Assembly (NCBI GenBank): GCA_036389835.1
Contig: DASVWC010000098.1
Coordinates: forward strand, 1-64,000
Direction of reading: 5' to 3'
DNA length: 64,000 nt
Source: AC-37 sp036389835
Lineage (GTDB): Bacteria > Actinomycetota > Thermoleophilia > Solirubrobacterales > Thermoleophilaceae
Below are positions 33,534 to 42,816 of this stretch, in pieces. The notes below the pieces were generated by a model that ran no database searches, was not told the origin of the DNA, and saw only the letters and a list, made by a program, of their open reading frames with translations. Position 1 is the stretch's first letter. Every line of letters begins with the position of its first letter. Position numbers and translations under genes: made by a program.

Positions 33534-34840
33534 CCCGGCGGCTGCTCCTCTACGGCCTCGGCCTGCTCGCGCTGGCGGCGCTCGCGCTGGTCTCGGCGGG
33601 CGCGGCGCCCGGCAAGAAGATGTACGAGGTCGACGCGATCTTCGACAACGCGTCGTTCCTGATCGAGGGGCAGGACGTGAAGATCGGCGGCGCGCAGGTG
33701 GGCGCCGTGAAGAAGGTGGCGCTGACGAAGGACCGGCGCGCGCGCATCACGCTCGAGATCGAGGAGCGCTTCGGCCCGTTCCACGAGGACGCCGAGTGCT
33801 CGATCCGCCCGCAGAGCCTGATCGGCGAGAAGTTCGTGCAGTGCGAGCCCGGCACCGCCGAGGCGGAGGAGCTGGCGAAGCGCGGCGGCTCGCGGCCCAC
33901 CGTCCCAGTCGAGCGCACCCACTCCCCGGTGGACCTGGACCTCGTCTTCGGCGCGCTGAGGCGGCCGGTGCGCGAGCGGCTGTCGATCCTGCTGAACGAG
34001 CTGGGCACCGGCCTCGCCGGGCGGCCCGAGGAGCTGAACGCCGCCATCCGTCGCGCGAACCCAGCGCTCCAGCAGGCGCGCCGCACGCTCGCGATCCTCT
34101 CCGGCGAGCGGCACACGCTGGGACGGCTCGTCGACGAGTCCGACCGCGTGGTCGGTGAGCTGGCGGAGCGCCGCGGCGCGGTGCGCGACTTCATCTCGAA
34201 CGCGGAGGAGGTGGCGCGGACGGTCGCCGACCGCCGCGGCAACCTCGACCTCGCCCTGCGCCGCCTGCCGCCGCTGCTCGACGAGCTCGAGCCCTCGGCG
34301 CGGGAGCTGGCGGGGCTGGCGTCGGAGGCGCGGCCGGCGGTCCGCGACCTCGGCGCCGCGGCGCCGGCGGTGCGCCGCCTGCTCGGCGACTTCGATCCGC
34401 TGGCCGACGCCACCCGGCCGACGCTCGAGCGGCTGCACGAGCTGTCGGTCACCGGCCGCCGCGCGGTCCGCGCGGCGGGCCCCGTGGCCGACGCGCTGCG
34501 GCCGGTGGCGGACCGGAGCCTGCGCGCCGTTCCGCTCGCGCGCCAGCTCACCGACTCGGTGGCCCAGCAGGACGTCGCCGAGCTCCTCGGCCGCTACGTG
34601 TACTTCTCGGCGGCGGCCGCGTCGCGCTTCGACAGCGTCTCGCACATCCTGCCCTCGTACCAGATCAGCGGCACCTGCCAGACCTGGGCCGAGACCCCCG
34701 TCGGTGAATGCGACGCCCACCACGAGGGCTACCGCGGACCGCGCGGCGCGCCCACCGTGCCCACGCCGAAGCGCGATGCCGGCTCGGCGCGCGCGGGTAC
34801 CGCTGAGGATCAGGCCCTCGACTTCCTGCTCGGGCCATGA
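33530..34840 (+). CDS. MCE/MlaD protein 2 of 6
   Basis: A 436-residue protein. Membrane helix about 4-24, MlaD domain about 31-110 ('FLIEGQDVKIGGAQVGAVKK'). It is the only one of the six with cysteines inside the MlaD domain ('DAECSIRP' and 'FVQCEPG'). A helical middle part follows, then a tail with a second cysteine pair ('ISGTCQTW', 'VGECDAHH'). Its GTG start overlaps the previous stop (GTGA). The tail after about residue 400 is low in structure and ends 'ALDFLLGP'. Confidence 0.92.
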   Translation: MTRRLLLYGLGLLALAALALVSAGAAPGKKMYEVDAIFDNASFLIEGQDVKIGGAQVGAVKKVALTKDRRARITLEIEERFGPFHEDAECSIRPQSLIGEKFVQCEPGTAEAEELAKRGGSRPTVPVERTHSPVDLDLVFGALRRPVRERLSILLNELGTGLAGRPEELNAAIRRANPALQQARRTLAILSGERHTLGRLVDESDRVVGELAERRGAVRDFISNAEEVARTVADRRGNLDLALRRLPPLLDELEPSARELAGLASEARPAVRDLGAAAPAVRRLLGDFDPLADATRPTLERLHELSVTGRRAVRAAGPVADALRPVADRSLRAVPLARQLTDSVAQQDVAELLGRYVYFSAAAASRFDSVSHILPSYQISGTCQTWAETPVGECDAHHEGYRGPRGAPTVPTPKRDAGSARAGTAEDQALDFLLGP

Positions 34841-36225
34841 GGCGCCAGCAGACAAGCCTCGCGGGGAGCCCGATCATGATCGGGGCGGTCACCACGCTCG
34901 TCAGCGTCGTCGCGATCTTCCTCTCGTACAACGCGAACTCGGGCCTGCCCTTCGTCCCGACCTACCGCATCAGCGTGCAGGTGCCGGACGCCGCCGGGCT
35001 CGTGAAGGGCAACGAGGTGCGCAGCGGCGGCAAGCGGATCGGCTCGATCGCCGAGATCGACGGCCGGGTCGGCGCCAACAAGCCGTACGCACGGCTCGAG
35101 CTGAAGCTCGACAAGCTCGTGCAGCCGCTGCGCGACGACACGATCGTGACCGTCAGGCCGCGGTCGCCGCTGGGGCTCAAGTACCTCGAGGTCGTTCCCG
35201 GCAAGCGCGGCAGGGAGATGGAGGAGGGGGCGACGCTCGCGCTCGACAACTCGCCGCAGACGGTCGAGCTCGACGAGGTCTTCAACACGTTCGACGAGGC
35301 GACGCGCAAGGCGCTCCAGCAGACGGTCAACGGGCTCGGCGACGGGCTGGCCGGGCGCGGCGTGGCCTTCAACGAGGCCGTGACGGGAGGGGCCGAGCTG
35401 GCCGGGCGCGCCGAGCGCGTCTTCGGCAACCTGGCCGATCCCGCGACCCGGTTGCGCCGCGCGCTGACCGCCCTCGAGCGGGTGACCGACGAGCTCGCCC
35501 CGGTCGCGCCGCGCTTCGCGTCGATGTTCGACAACGCGAACACCACGCTCACGGCGCTGGCGAGCGTCCGCTCCGAGCTGGCCCAGGTCATCGACGAGCT
35601 GCCGCCCACGCTCGCCACCGGGACCGACGCGCTGCGCGTCGCCCGCCCGCTGCTGCGCGACGCGCGCCTGCTCGTGCGCGAGCTGCGCCCCGGCACGCGC
35701 CTGCTCTCGCTGGCCGCGACGCGCCTGCACTCGGCGCTCGACCGCGGCATCCCTGTCCTGCGCCGCGCGAGCGACCTCGCCGACCGCCTCGAGGAGGCGC
35801 TCGACGCGGTCGAGGACCTCGCGTCGGACCCGCGCAGCGTCGACGCGCTCAAGCGGCTCAGGGTCGCCCTCGACTCGCTCCAGCCGACGCTCGAGTACGT
35901 GGTCCCGGCGCAGGCCCGGTGCAACTACATCGGGCTGTTCCTGCGCAACTCCTCGTCCACGGTCTCCGAGGGGGACATCGGCGGAACCTGGGTCCGCACG
36001 CTGGTGATCCTCCGGCCCGAGGAGATGCTGGCCACTGACAAGCCCGCGCCGAAGCTCAACCACAACCCGTACCCGCACGTGGGCGAGCCCGGCTCGGACG
36101 GCGAGTGCGAGGCCGGCAACGAGCCGTTCAACCCGGCCGGCAACTTCGGCCATCCGCCCGGCGTCTCGGCGGTCCGCACCGAGAACACGACCCGCAACGA
36201 CGGACTGTTGCCAGGCGTCCGATGA
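34837..36225 (+). CDS. MCE/MlaD protein 3 of 6
   Basis: A 462-residue protein. Membrane helix about 13-31, MlaD domain about 40-120 ('LVKGNEVRSGGKRIGSIAEI'), then a helical region with arginine/leucine heptad-like runs ('LLRDARLLVRELRPGTRLLS'). Its only cysteines are two in the tail ('QARCNYIGLFLRN', 'SDGECEAGNEPF'), within a stretch 'PFNPAGNFGHPPG' resembling tails of other Mce proteins. ATG overlaps the previous stop (ATGA). Confidence 0.92.
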   Translation: MRRQQTSLAGSPIMIGAVTTLVSVVAIFLSYNANSGLPFVPTYRISVQVPDAAGLVKGNEVRSGGKRIGSIAEIDGRVGANKPYARLELKLDKLVQPLRDDTIVTVRPRSPLGLKYLEVVPGKRGREMEEGATLALDNSPQTVELDEVFNTFDEATRKALQQTVNGLGDGLAGRGVAFNEAVTGGAELAGRAERVFGNLADPATRLRRALTALERVTDELAPVAPRFASMFDNANTTLTALASVRSELAQVIDELPPTLATGTDALRVARPLLRDARLLVRELRPGTRLLSLAATRLHSALDRGIPVLRRASDLADRLEEALDAVEDLASDPRSVDALKRLRVALDSLQPTLEYVVPAQARCNYIGLFLRNSSSTVSEGDIGGTWVRTLVILRPEEMLATDKPAPKLNHNPYPHVGEPGSDGECEAGNEPFNPAGNFGHPPGVSAVRTENTTRNDGLLPGVR

Positions 36226-37655
36226 TCCTGCGCGGCCCCCGAGAGGTGACCCCGCTGGGCGCCGGCCTGATGGCGTTCATGGCCGCGTTCGTCGCGGTCT
36301 GGCTCGCGTTCGGCGGGCCGAACCCGTTCGACCGCAAGTTCGAGCTGAGGGCCGTGGTCGAGTCCGGCAGCGAGCTGCACTCGCGCACGCCGGTGCGGAT
36401 CGCGGGAGTCGACGTCGGGAAGGTGAAGAAGGTCGAGCGCGGGCCCGGCTCGCTCGCGACCGTGACGATGGAGCTCGAGCAGCGGGCGCTGCCGGTCCAC
36501 ACGGATGCGACGCTCAAGGTGCGCCCGCGGATCTTCCTCGAGGGCAACTTCTTCGTGGAGCTCGGCCCCGGCACGCCGTCGGCGCCCGAGATGAAGGACG
36601 GCGGCACGATCGGCCTCGGCCGCACCGCCCAGCCGGTGCAGCTCGACCAGGTCCTCACGTCGCTGCGGCGCAGCAACCGGCGCGACCTGGCCGACACGGT
36701 GAAGAACCTCGGCGAGGCGCTCGACCGCGGCGGCGCGGCGGCGCTGAACGCGTCGCTCCCGCTCATGGGCCCCACCTTCGCGCAGGGCGCGCAGGCGATG
36801 GAGGCGCTGCGCGGCCAGGAGGAGCACGACCTCTCGGGCGCGATCGCCGAGTCGCAGACCGTGGCCACGGCGCTGGCCGACCGCGACGGCGACCTGGCCG
36901 ACACGGTGACCGGCCTCGCGCGGACCACGACGGCGCTCGCGAGCCGGCGCGAGCAGCTCGCCCGCAGCATCCCCGAGCTGGACGCGCTCCAGCGCGAGGC
37001 GCGGCCGGCCTTCGACGCGCTGAACGGACTCTTCCCGGCCGCCCGGCAGTTCGTGGCCGACGCGCGACCGGGCATCCGCGAGGCCCCCGCCACCCTGCGC
37101 CTCGCCAACCCGCTGCTCGCCCAGCTCCAGGGGCTGCTGGCGCCGGGCGAGCTGCCGCGGCTCGTGCGCGTCGGCGACCCCGCGATCCGCGCGCTGTCGC
37201 GCCTCCAGCCGCACCTGCGCTCCCTGTTCGCGCTGGTCGACCCGGTGGTCGACTGTCTGCGCGACAAGGTGCTCCCCGTCCTGAAGGAAACGATCGACGA
37301 CCCGCCGCTCACCACCGGGCGGCCGAAGCTGCCGGTCTACCGCGAGATCATGAACGCGCTCGTCGGGCAGGCGAGCGGCTCGCAGAACTTCGACGGCAAC
37401 GGGCCGAACCTCCGCTACCACTCGGGCTTCGGCGACGAGACCTTCGGCACCGGCTACGTCCCCAGCGTCGGCGAGGCCGTTGTCGGCGTGACGCCGGAGC
37501 CCCTGATCGGCTCGCGGCCGCTCTTCACCGGGGTGATCCCGCCGTACCGCCGCGACCTGCCCTGCCGCGAGCAGAAGCGGGTCGACCTCAGCGCCGAGAC
37601 CGGCCCGGCGTTCGGCGGCGTCCCCCAGAGCTACGCGTCGAAGGGGAAGCCGTGA
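36222..37655 (+). CDS. MCE/MlaD protein 4 of 6
   Basis: A 477-residue protein, the longest of the six. Membrane helix about 14-31, MlaD domain about 39-118 ('LHSRTPVRIAGVDVGKVKKV'; 'RIFLEGNFFVELGPG'). The helical region extends to about 370. The tail has two cysteines ('PVVDCLRDKV' and 'RDLPCREQK') and the aromatic-rich 'RYHSGFGDETFGTGYVP'. The ATG overlaps the previous stop (ATGA). Confidence 0.92.
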   Translation: MILRGPREVTPLGAGLMAFMAAFVAVWLAFGGPNPFDRKFELRAVVESGSELHSRTPVRIAGVDVGKVKKVERGPGSLATVTMELEQRALPVHTDATLKVRPRIFLEGNFFVELGPGTPSAPEMKDGGTIGLGRTAQPVQLDQVLTSLRRSNRRDLADTVKNLGEALDRGGAAALNASLPLMGPTFAQGAQAMEALRGQEEHDLSGAIAESQTVATALADRDGDLADTVTGLARTTTALASRREQLARSIPELDALQREARPAFDALNGLFPAARQFVADARPGIREAPATLRLANPLLAQLQGLLAPGELPRLVRVGDPAIRALSRLQPHLRSLFALVDPVVDCLRDKVLPVLKETIDDPPLTTGRPKLPVYREIMNALVGQASGSQNFDGNGPNLRYHSGFGDETFGTGYVPSVGEAVVGVTPEPLIGSRPLFTGVIPPYRRDLPCREQKRVDLSAETGPAFGGVPQSYASKGKP

Positions 37656-39046
37656 ACTGGCGCCGGCACGTGCGGCCGTACGTCCGCCACCTCCTGGCGC
37701 TCGCCGGGATGGTCGTGATCTCGCTGGCGACCGCGTTCTACGTCACCACCCATCAGCGGCTGCGCTTCCCCTGGCAGGAGGAGATGCAGATCTACGCGGA
37801 GTTCGACAACGCCCAGGCGGTCACGGCGGGGCAGGGCCAGACGGTGGACATCGCCGGGGTCAAGGTCGGCGAGATCGGCTCGGTGGAGGTCGAGGACGGC
37901 GTCGCGCTGGTGCGGCTCGACATCACCGAGAAGGACGAGGTCGGCTCGATCTACCGCAACGCGAAGCTCACGCTGCGGCCGAAGACCGGCCTCAACGACA
38001 TGGCCGTGCAGATGGACCCGGGCACCCCGGACCCGTCGCTGCCGGAGCGGGGCCGCCTCGAGGCCGGCGACCGGATCCCGCTCGCGAACACGCAGGCCAA
38101 CGTGAACCCGGACGCGGTCCTGTCCGCGCTCGACGCCGACACGCGCCGCTACCTCCAGATCCTGCTGAACGCCGGCGGGCAGGGGCTGCGCGGGCGCGCC
38201 GGCGACCTCCGCGCGATCCTGAAGGCGGCCCAGCCGACGCTCCACCACGCCGAGCGCGTCTCGCGCGCGGTGGCCGACCGCCGCGACAAGGTCAAGCGGC
38301 TGATCCACAACCTGCGCCTGCTGGCGGGCGCGGCGGCCACGCGCGACGACGACCTTCGCAGCCTGGTCAGCTCGGCGTCGGCGGTGCTCGGCACCCTGGG
38401 CCGGCGCGACGCCGAGATCCAGCGCGCGGTCGAGCGCCTGCCCGGCGCGCTGTCGGCCACGCGCGAGGCGCTCGCGCAGTCGCGCGGCTTCGCCGGCGAC
38501 GCGCGCCCGGCGCTCACCGCGCTCCTGCCGCTGGCGCGCGAGCTCGCGCCCGACCTGGTCGCGGCGCGGCCGCTGCTGCGCGACGCGCTGCCGGTCGTGC
38601 GCGACGACGTGCGCCCGCTCGTGCGCGAGGCCACCCCGCTGCTCGCCAAGCTGCGGCCGTCGGTCGAGCGGATCGACGCGGTCACCTCCCCTGACCTGAT
38701 CGAGGTCGGGCGGGTGCTGAACAGCACCGTCAACGTGCTCGCCCACAACCCCGAGGGCAAGGAGGAGGGATTCCTCTTCCACCTCTCCTGGTACGGGCAC
38801 AACGCCGCCAGCCTGCTGTCGGTCCAGGACGCCAACGGCGTGGCCTGGCGCGGGCTCATCATGGGGAGCTGCTCGACGTTCCCCGACCTCGTCGCGACGG
38901 TCCCGTCCCTGATCCCGTCCGGCCAGCTCCTCGGCCAGCTGCCGTTCTGCGGGCAGCCCACGCCGCCGTCGATGCCCAAGCGCACGACCCCGGCCAAGCT
39001 CGTCGGGCAGGCCGAGGCCGAGCTGCGGAAGCGGGTGGGCCGGTGA
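37652..39046 (+). CDS. MCE/MlaD protein 5 of 6
   Basis: A 464-residue protein. Membrane helix about 13-33, MlaD domain about 43-125 ('VTAGQGQTVDIAGVKVGEIG'). The fifth MCE protein of mycobacterial operons is usually a lipoprotein, but no lipobox cysteine is present here; the protein should be held by its membrane helix. Two cysteines lie in the tail ('IMGSCSTFPDL' and 'LPFCGQPTPP'). The GTG overlaps the previous stop. Confidence 0.92.
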   Translation: MNWRRHVRPYVRHLLALAGMVVISLATAFYVTTHQRLRFPWQEEMQIYAEFDNAQAVTAGQGQTVDIAGVKVGEIGSVEVEDGVALVRLDITEKDEVGSIYRNAKLTLRPKTGLNDMAVQMDPGTPDPSLPERGRLEAGDRIPLANTQANVNPDAVLSALDADTRRYLQILLNAGGQGLRGRAGDLRAILKAAQPTLHHAERVSRAVADRRDKVKRLIHNLRLLAGAAATRDDDLRSLVSSASAVLGTLGRRDAEIQRAVERLPGALSATREALAQSRGFAGDARPALTALLPLARELAPDLVAARPLLRDALPVVRDDVRPLVREATPLLAKLRPSVERIDAVTSPDLIEVGRVLNSTVNVLAHNPEGKEEGFLFHLSWYGHNAASLLSVQDANGVAWRGLIMGSCSTFPDLVATVPSLIPSGQLLGQLPFCGQPTPPSMPKRTTPAKLVGQAEAELRKRVGR

Positions 39047-40437
39047 ACAAGCGCCCGCCGAGCGTCGCGCAGCTCGCGATCATGGTCGTGTTCGCGCTGT
39101 CGTGCTTCGGCCTGCTGACCTACATCTGGAAGTCGTTCGGCGGCCCGTCGCCGCTCGCGCCCAAGGGCTACCGGATCACGGCTGACTTCGACGAGGCCAC
39201 GCAGCTCTCCGACACGGCGGACGTGCGCATCTCCGGGATCAGCGTCGGGCGCGTGAAGAAGACCGAGCTGGCCACCGACCGCACGCGCGCGGAGATCGAG
39301 ATCGAGGAGAAGTACGCGCCGCTGCCGCGCGACACGAAGGCGATCATCCGCCAGAAGACGCTGCTCGGCGAGAGCTACGTAGAGCTGACGCCGGGCACCC
39401 GCAACGGCCCGAAGCTCTTCGACGGCGAGCGCCTCGACGAGGGTCAGGTGCAGGCCACGACCGAGCTCGACGAGGTCACCCGTGCGCTCGACCTGCGCAC
39501 GCGGCGGGACCTCCAGCGCTTCGTGCGCGCGCTGGCGTCGGTCCAGGGCGAGGGGGGCGAGCTCAACGCCGCGCTCGGGCAGCTGCCGCGCTTCACGAAC
39601 GACGCCAGCTCGGTGCTGCGCTCGCTCGACCGCCAGGAGCGGGCGGTCCGCCAGCTCGTGCGCGACGGCGGCGCGGTGTTCGACGCGCTCGGGCGCCAGC
39701 AGGGCCAGCTCTCCGGGCTGATCCGCGCGGGCGACGCCGTGCTCGCCACCACCGCGCGGCGCGACGCGGACCTCGCCGAGGCCGTGCGGATCCTTCCCAC
39801 GACCCTCCAGGAGCTGCGCCCGACGCTCGAGCAGGTGCGCGCGCTGTCGCTCGAGGCCCACCCGCTCGTGCGCGAGCTGCGGCCTGGGGCGCGGGCGCTC
39901 GCCCCGGCGCTGCGCGACGCCACGATCCTCGCGCCGCAGGCCGAGGCGCTGTTCGGCGACGTCGACCGCCTCGTGGACGTCGCGCGCGAGGGCGTGCCCG
40001 CCACCACCCGGATCGTGCGCGCCACCCATCCCGTGTTCAAGCGCCTGCCGAACGTGCTCCAGGAGGCGCAGGGCGTGGTGGACTACGCCGGCCTCTACAA
40101 GGAGGACGTGATCGCCCAGCTCTCGGAGTTCGGCTCCGCCCTCCAGGCCAAGGCGCCGACCGAGGCGGGCGGCGCGCCGCTGCACTACCTGCGTGCGCTC
40201 GTGCCGTTCACCTCGGAGGGGCTGATGCGCTTCAGCGAGCGCCAGGGCAACAACCGCCACAACCCGTACTTCAGGCCCGGCGCGCTGAACCGCCTCAAGG
40301 ACGGGCTCGAGTCGTTCGACTGCCTGCACACCGGCAACCCGAGCTCCGGCGAGCCGGCCCCGCCGTGCGTCGAGCAGAGGCAGGTCACATTCCAGGGCCG
40401 GAATACCGCCTATTCCCAGGTTCGCCGCGTGCGCTAG
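39043..40437 (+). CDS. MCE/MlaD protein 6 of 6
   Basis: A 464-residue protein closing the series. Membrane helix about 10-29, containing one cysteine ('FALSCFGLL') that is not a good lipobox. MlaD domain about 41-120 ('LSDTADVRISGISVGRVKKT'). A helical region is followed by a tail with two cysteines ('SFDCLHTGNP', 'APPCVEQRQV'). GTG overlaps the previous stop. No permease, ATPase or Mas gene follows; an ABC1-type kinase gene starts 23 bases later with its own promoter-like box. Confidence 0.92.
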   Translation: MNKRPPSVAQLAIMVVFALSCFGLLTYIWKSFGGPSPLAPKGYRITADFDEATQLSDTADVRISGISVGRVKKTELATDRTRAEIEIEEKYAPLPRDTKAIIRQKTLLGESYVELTPGTRNGPKLFDGERLDEGQVQATTELDEVTRALDLRTRRDLQRFVRALASVQGEGGELNAALGQLPRFTNDASSVLRSLDRQERAVRQLVRDGGAVFDALGRQQGQLSGLIRAGDAVLATTARRDADLAEAVRILPTTLQELRPTLEQVRALSLEAHPLVRELRPGARALAPALRDATILAPQAEALFGDVDRLVDVAREGVPATTRIVRATHPVFKRLPNVLQEAQGVVDYAGLYKEDVIAQLSEFGSALQAKAPTEAGGAPLHYLRALVPFTSEGLMRFSERQGNNRHNPYFRPGALNRLKDGLESFDCLHTGNPSSGEPAPPCVEQRQVTFQGRNTAYSQVRRVR

Positions 40438-40448
40438 GCCGCAGGCGC

Positions 40449-40454
40449 CACAAT
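40449..40454 (+). promoter_or_regulatory. Candidate -10 box CACAAT for the ABC1-kinase gene
   Basis: CACAAT ends six bases before the ATG at 40461. No ribosome site is present, suggesting leaderless transcription separate from the MCE operon. Confidence 0.35.
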
Positions 40455-40460
40455 CGGGGC

Positions 40461-41804
40461 ATGGCACGCGACCGGGACGCGATCCCCACGGGCCGCGCCC
40501 GGCGCGCGACCCGTGCCACCACCGCGCTCGCGCCGAGCACGGTCCGGTTCGCCTCGAGCCTCGCCGCCAGCGTGATGCGCTCGCCCGAGAGCGCCGCGGC
40601 GATCCTCGAGCGCCGCCACGAGGAGATCGCCGACCACGCGCTCGAGGTGCTCGGCGGGCTGCGCGGCGGCGCGATGAAGCTGGGCCAGCTCGCCTCGTTC
40701 GTCGACGTCGACCTCCTGCCGCCCGAGTACCGCGCGATCTACCAGGAGAAGCTCGGCGCGCTGCGCGACTCCGCCCCGCCGATGAGCTGGAGGAAGGTGC
40801 GCGCGGTGCTGGAGGGCGAGTGGGGCGAGCCGCCCGAGTCGCTCTTCGAGGACTTCGACGAGACCGCGGCCGCGGCGGCCTCGATCGGGCAGGTGCACCG
40901 GGCGGTGCTCCCCGGCGGGCGCGCCGTCGCCGTGAAGGTGCAGTACCCCGAGATCGCCGACGCGGTGGCCGCGGACCTCGGCCTGGCCGCGGTCGGCATC
41001 CGGCTCGCCAGGGCGATGGCGCCGGGGCTCGACCCGGAGGCCGTGGCGGGCGAGCTGCGCGAGCGGATCATGGAGGAGCTCGACTACGAGCTCGAGGCCC
41101 AGCACCAGCGCTACTTCGCGCGTGCCTATCGCGGCCACGAGCACGCGCACGTGCCCGAGGTCGTGACCGAGCTCTCGCGCCGCCGCGTGCTCGTCTCCGA
41201 CTGGGTGGACGGCCGGCCGTTCGCCGAGATGGTGGAGCTGCCGCAGGCGGACCGGGACCGGATCGGCGAGCTCCTCTACCGCTTCTACTTCGGCTCGATG
41301 CACGTCCTCGGCCGCTACAACTCGGACCCGCATCCGGGCAACTACCTGCTGCTCGCGGACGGGCGGATCGCGTTCCTCGACTTCGGCAGCGTCAAGGTCG
41401 TGGACCGGGACTGGCTCGCCGCGGGCACCGAGGTGGTCGCCGCGGCCATGGAGGGCGACGCCGAGCGCCACCACCGCGGGGTCGAGCGGATGGGCTACTT
41501 CCACCGCGCCGACCGCGTGGATCCCGAGTGGCTGCTGCGCCAGTCGCTCGCCGGCTACGAGTGGTTCCTCCGCGACGCGGAGATCCGGATCGACTCCGGC
41601 TACGTGGCCAAGCTCCTGGCCGGGATGGTCGACGCCTCGGCCGAGGGCATCCGCGTGGCGCGCGCCTTCAAGTTGCCGCCCGACGAGATCATGTTCAGGC
41701 GGATGAGCGTGGGCGTCTTCGCGGTGCTCGGCCATCTGCGCGCGTGCGCGAACTGGCACCGCATCGCCCGCGAGTACATGTTCGGCGAGGAGAAGCGGCT
41801 CTAG
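40461..41804 (+). CDS. ABC1/UbiB-family atypical kinase
   Basis: A 447-residue member of the UbiB/ADCK family of membrane-associated atypical kinases/ATPases linked to quinone and lipid biology. The diagnostic KxGQ motif is 'GGAMKLGQLASF'. The alanine-rich nucleotide loop is 'AAAASIGQVHRAVL', the ATP lysine is in 'VAVKVQYPEI', and the catalytic and metal motifs are 'NSDPHPGNYLL' and 'IAFLDFGSV'. All key residues are present. The substrate of this family is unresolved. Its place directly after the six MCE genes hints at a lipid-related role. Its stop shares one CTAG with the convergent PfkB gene. Confidence 0.93.
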   Translation: MARDRDAIPTGRARRATRATTALAPSTVRFASSLAASVMRSPESAAAILERRHEEIADHALEVLGGLRGGAMKLGQLASFVDVDLLPPEYRAIYQEKLGALRDSAPPMSWRKVRAVLEGEWGEPPESLFEDFDETAAAAASIGQVHRAVLPGGRAVAVKVQYPEIADAVAADLGLAAVGIRLARAMAPGLDPEAVAGELRERIMEELDYELEAQHQRYFARAYRGHEHAHVPEVVTELSRRRVLVSDWVDGRPFAEMVELPQADRDRIGELLYRFYFGSMHVLGRYNSDPHPGNYLLLADGRIAFLDFGSVKVVDRDWLAAGTEVVAAAMEGDAERHHRGVERMGYFHRADRVDPEWLLRQSLAGYEWFLRDAEIRIDSGYVAKLLAGMVDASAEGIRVARAFKLPPDEIMFRRMSVGVFAVLGHLRACANWHRIAREYMFGEEKRL

Positions 41805-42730
41805 CGGCCCGGCGCCTCGACCAGGCGCGTCATCGCCCGGAAGGCCTCGTAGCGCTCGGCGATCTCGTCCTCGTCGAGGCGGCTCACGCGCTCGGTCCCG
41901 AAGTCCTCGACGTTGAACGAGGCCATCACCGAGCCGTAGGTCATCGCGCGGCGCAGCTCGTCGTCGTCGTGCGTCGCGTCCGGCCCGACCGAGGCCAGGT
42001 AGCCCATGAAGCCGCCGGCGAAGGAGTCGCCGGCGCCGGTCGGGTCACGCACGGTCTCGAGCGGGAAGGCCGGGATCGAGAAGAAGCGGTCCTCGGTGAA
42101 CAGCGCGGCGCCGTACTCGCCCTGCTTGGCGATCACCACGCGCGGGCCCATCTCCATCACCGTTCGGGCCGCGCGGACCAGGTTCGGCTCCTCGGTGAGC
42201 ATCCGGATCTCGGCGTCGTTGAGGAACAGGAGGTCGACCAGCCCGATCGCGCGCACGAGCGAGTCGCGCGCGGTGTCGATCCAGAGGTTCATCGAGTCGA
42301 GGCCCGCGAACCCCGCGCCCTCGCACTGCTCGCGCACCTCGCGCTGGAGGTCGGGCTGGATGTTCGCGAGGAAGAGGGTCCGCGCGTTGCGCGACTCGTC
42401 CGAGAGCTTGGGCTGGAACTCGCCGAAGACCCCGAGCTGGGTGTCCTCGGTGTGGGCGGTGTTGAGGTCGAAGTCGTAGCGGCCGCGCCAGAAGAACGTG
42501 CTGCCGCCCTCCACGCGCTCGATGTCGTCGGTGTTGACGCCGCGGCCGTGGAGCACCGCGTACGCGTCGTCGCCGAAGTCGTCGCCGACCGGACCGACCA
42601 CGCGGACGTCGGTGAAGAAGCTCGCCGCCAGCGAGAAGTGCACGGCGGATCCGCCGAGCATGCGGTCGCGCTCCCCGAACGGGGTCTTCACCGCGTCGAA
42701 CGCGATCGAGCCGACTACCACGAGGCTCAT
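41801..42730 (-). CDS. PfkB-family sugar/nucleoside kinase
   Basis: A 309-residue ribokinase-fold kinase. The start 'MSLVVVGSIAFDAVKTPFGE', the glycine pair in 'MLGGSAVHFSLAASFF', and the anion-hole/catalytic signature 'DPTGAGDSFAGGFMGYLAS' are intact. It resembles the bacterial adenosine/ribokinase-like group that starts 'VGSIAFD'; nucleoside or sugar phosphorylation is expected but not specified. ATG at 42730 is chosen; a TAGCCT box lies ten bases before it. It is divergent from the giant repeat protein gene. Confidence 0.92.
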   Translation of the reverse strand: MSLVVVGSIAFDAVKTPFGERDRMLGGSAVHFSLAASFFTDVRVVGPVGDDFGDDAYAVLHGRGVNTDDIERVEGGSTFFWRGRYDFDLNTAHTEDTQLGVFGEFQPKLSDESRNARTLFLANIQPDLQREVREQCEGAGFAGLDSMNLWIDTARDSLVRAIGLVDLLFLNDAEIRMLTEEPNLVRAARTVMEMGPRVVIAKQGEYGAALFTEDRFFSIPAFPLETVRDPTGAGDSFAGGFMGYLASVGPDATHDDDELRRAMTYGSVMASFNVEDFGTERVSRLDEDEIAERYEAFRAMTRLVEAPGR

Positions 42731-42816
42731 GCGGCGCGGAAGGCTAGCCGCACGCCCCCCGGCCGCGCGGGCGCCCGGCACTCAAGCGCCCGCCTGCCGC
42801 TGCCGATGCCCGATCA

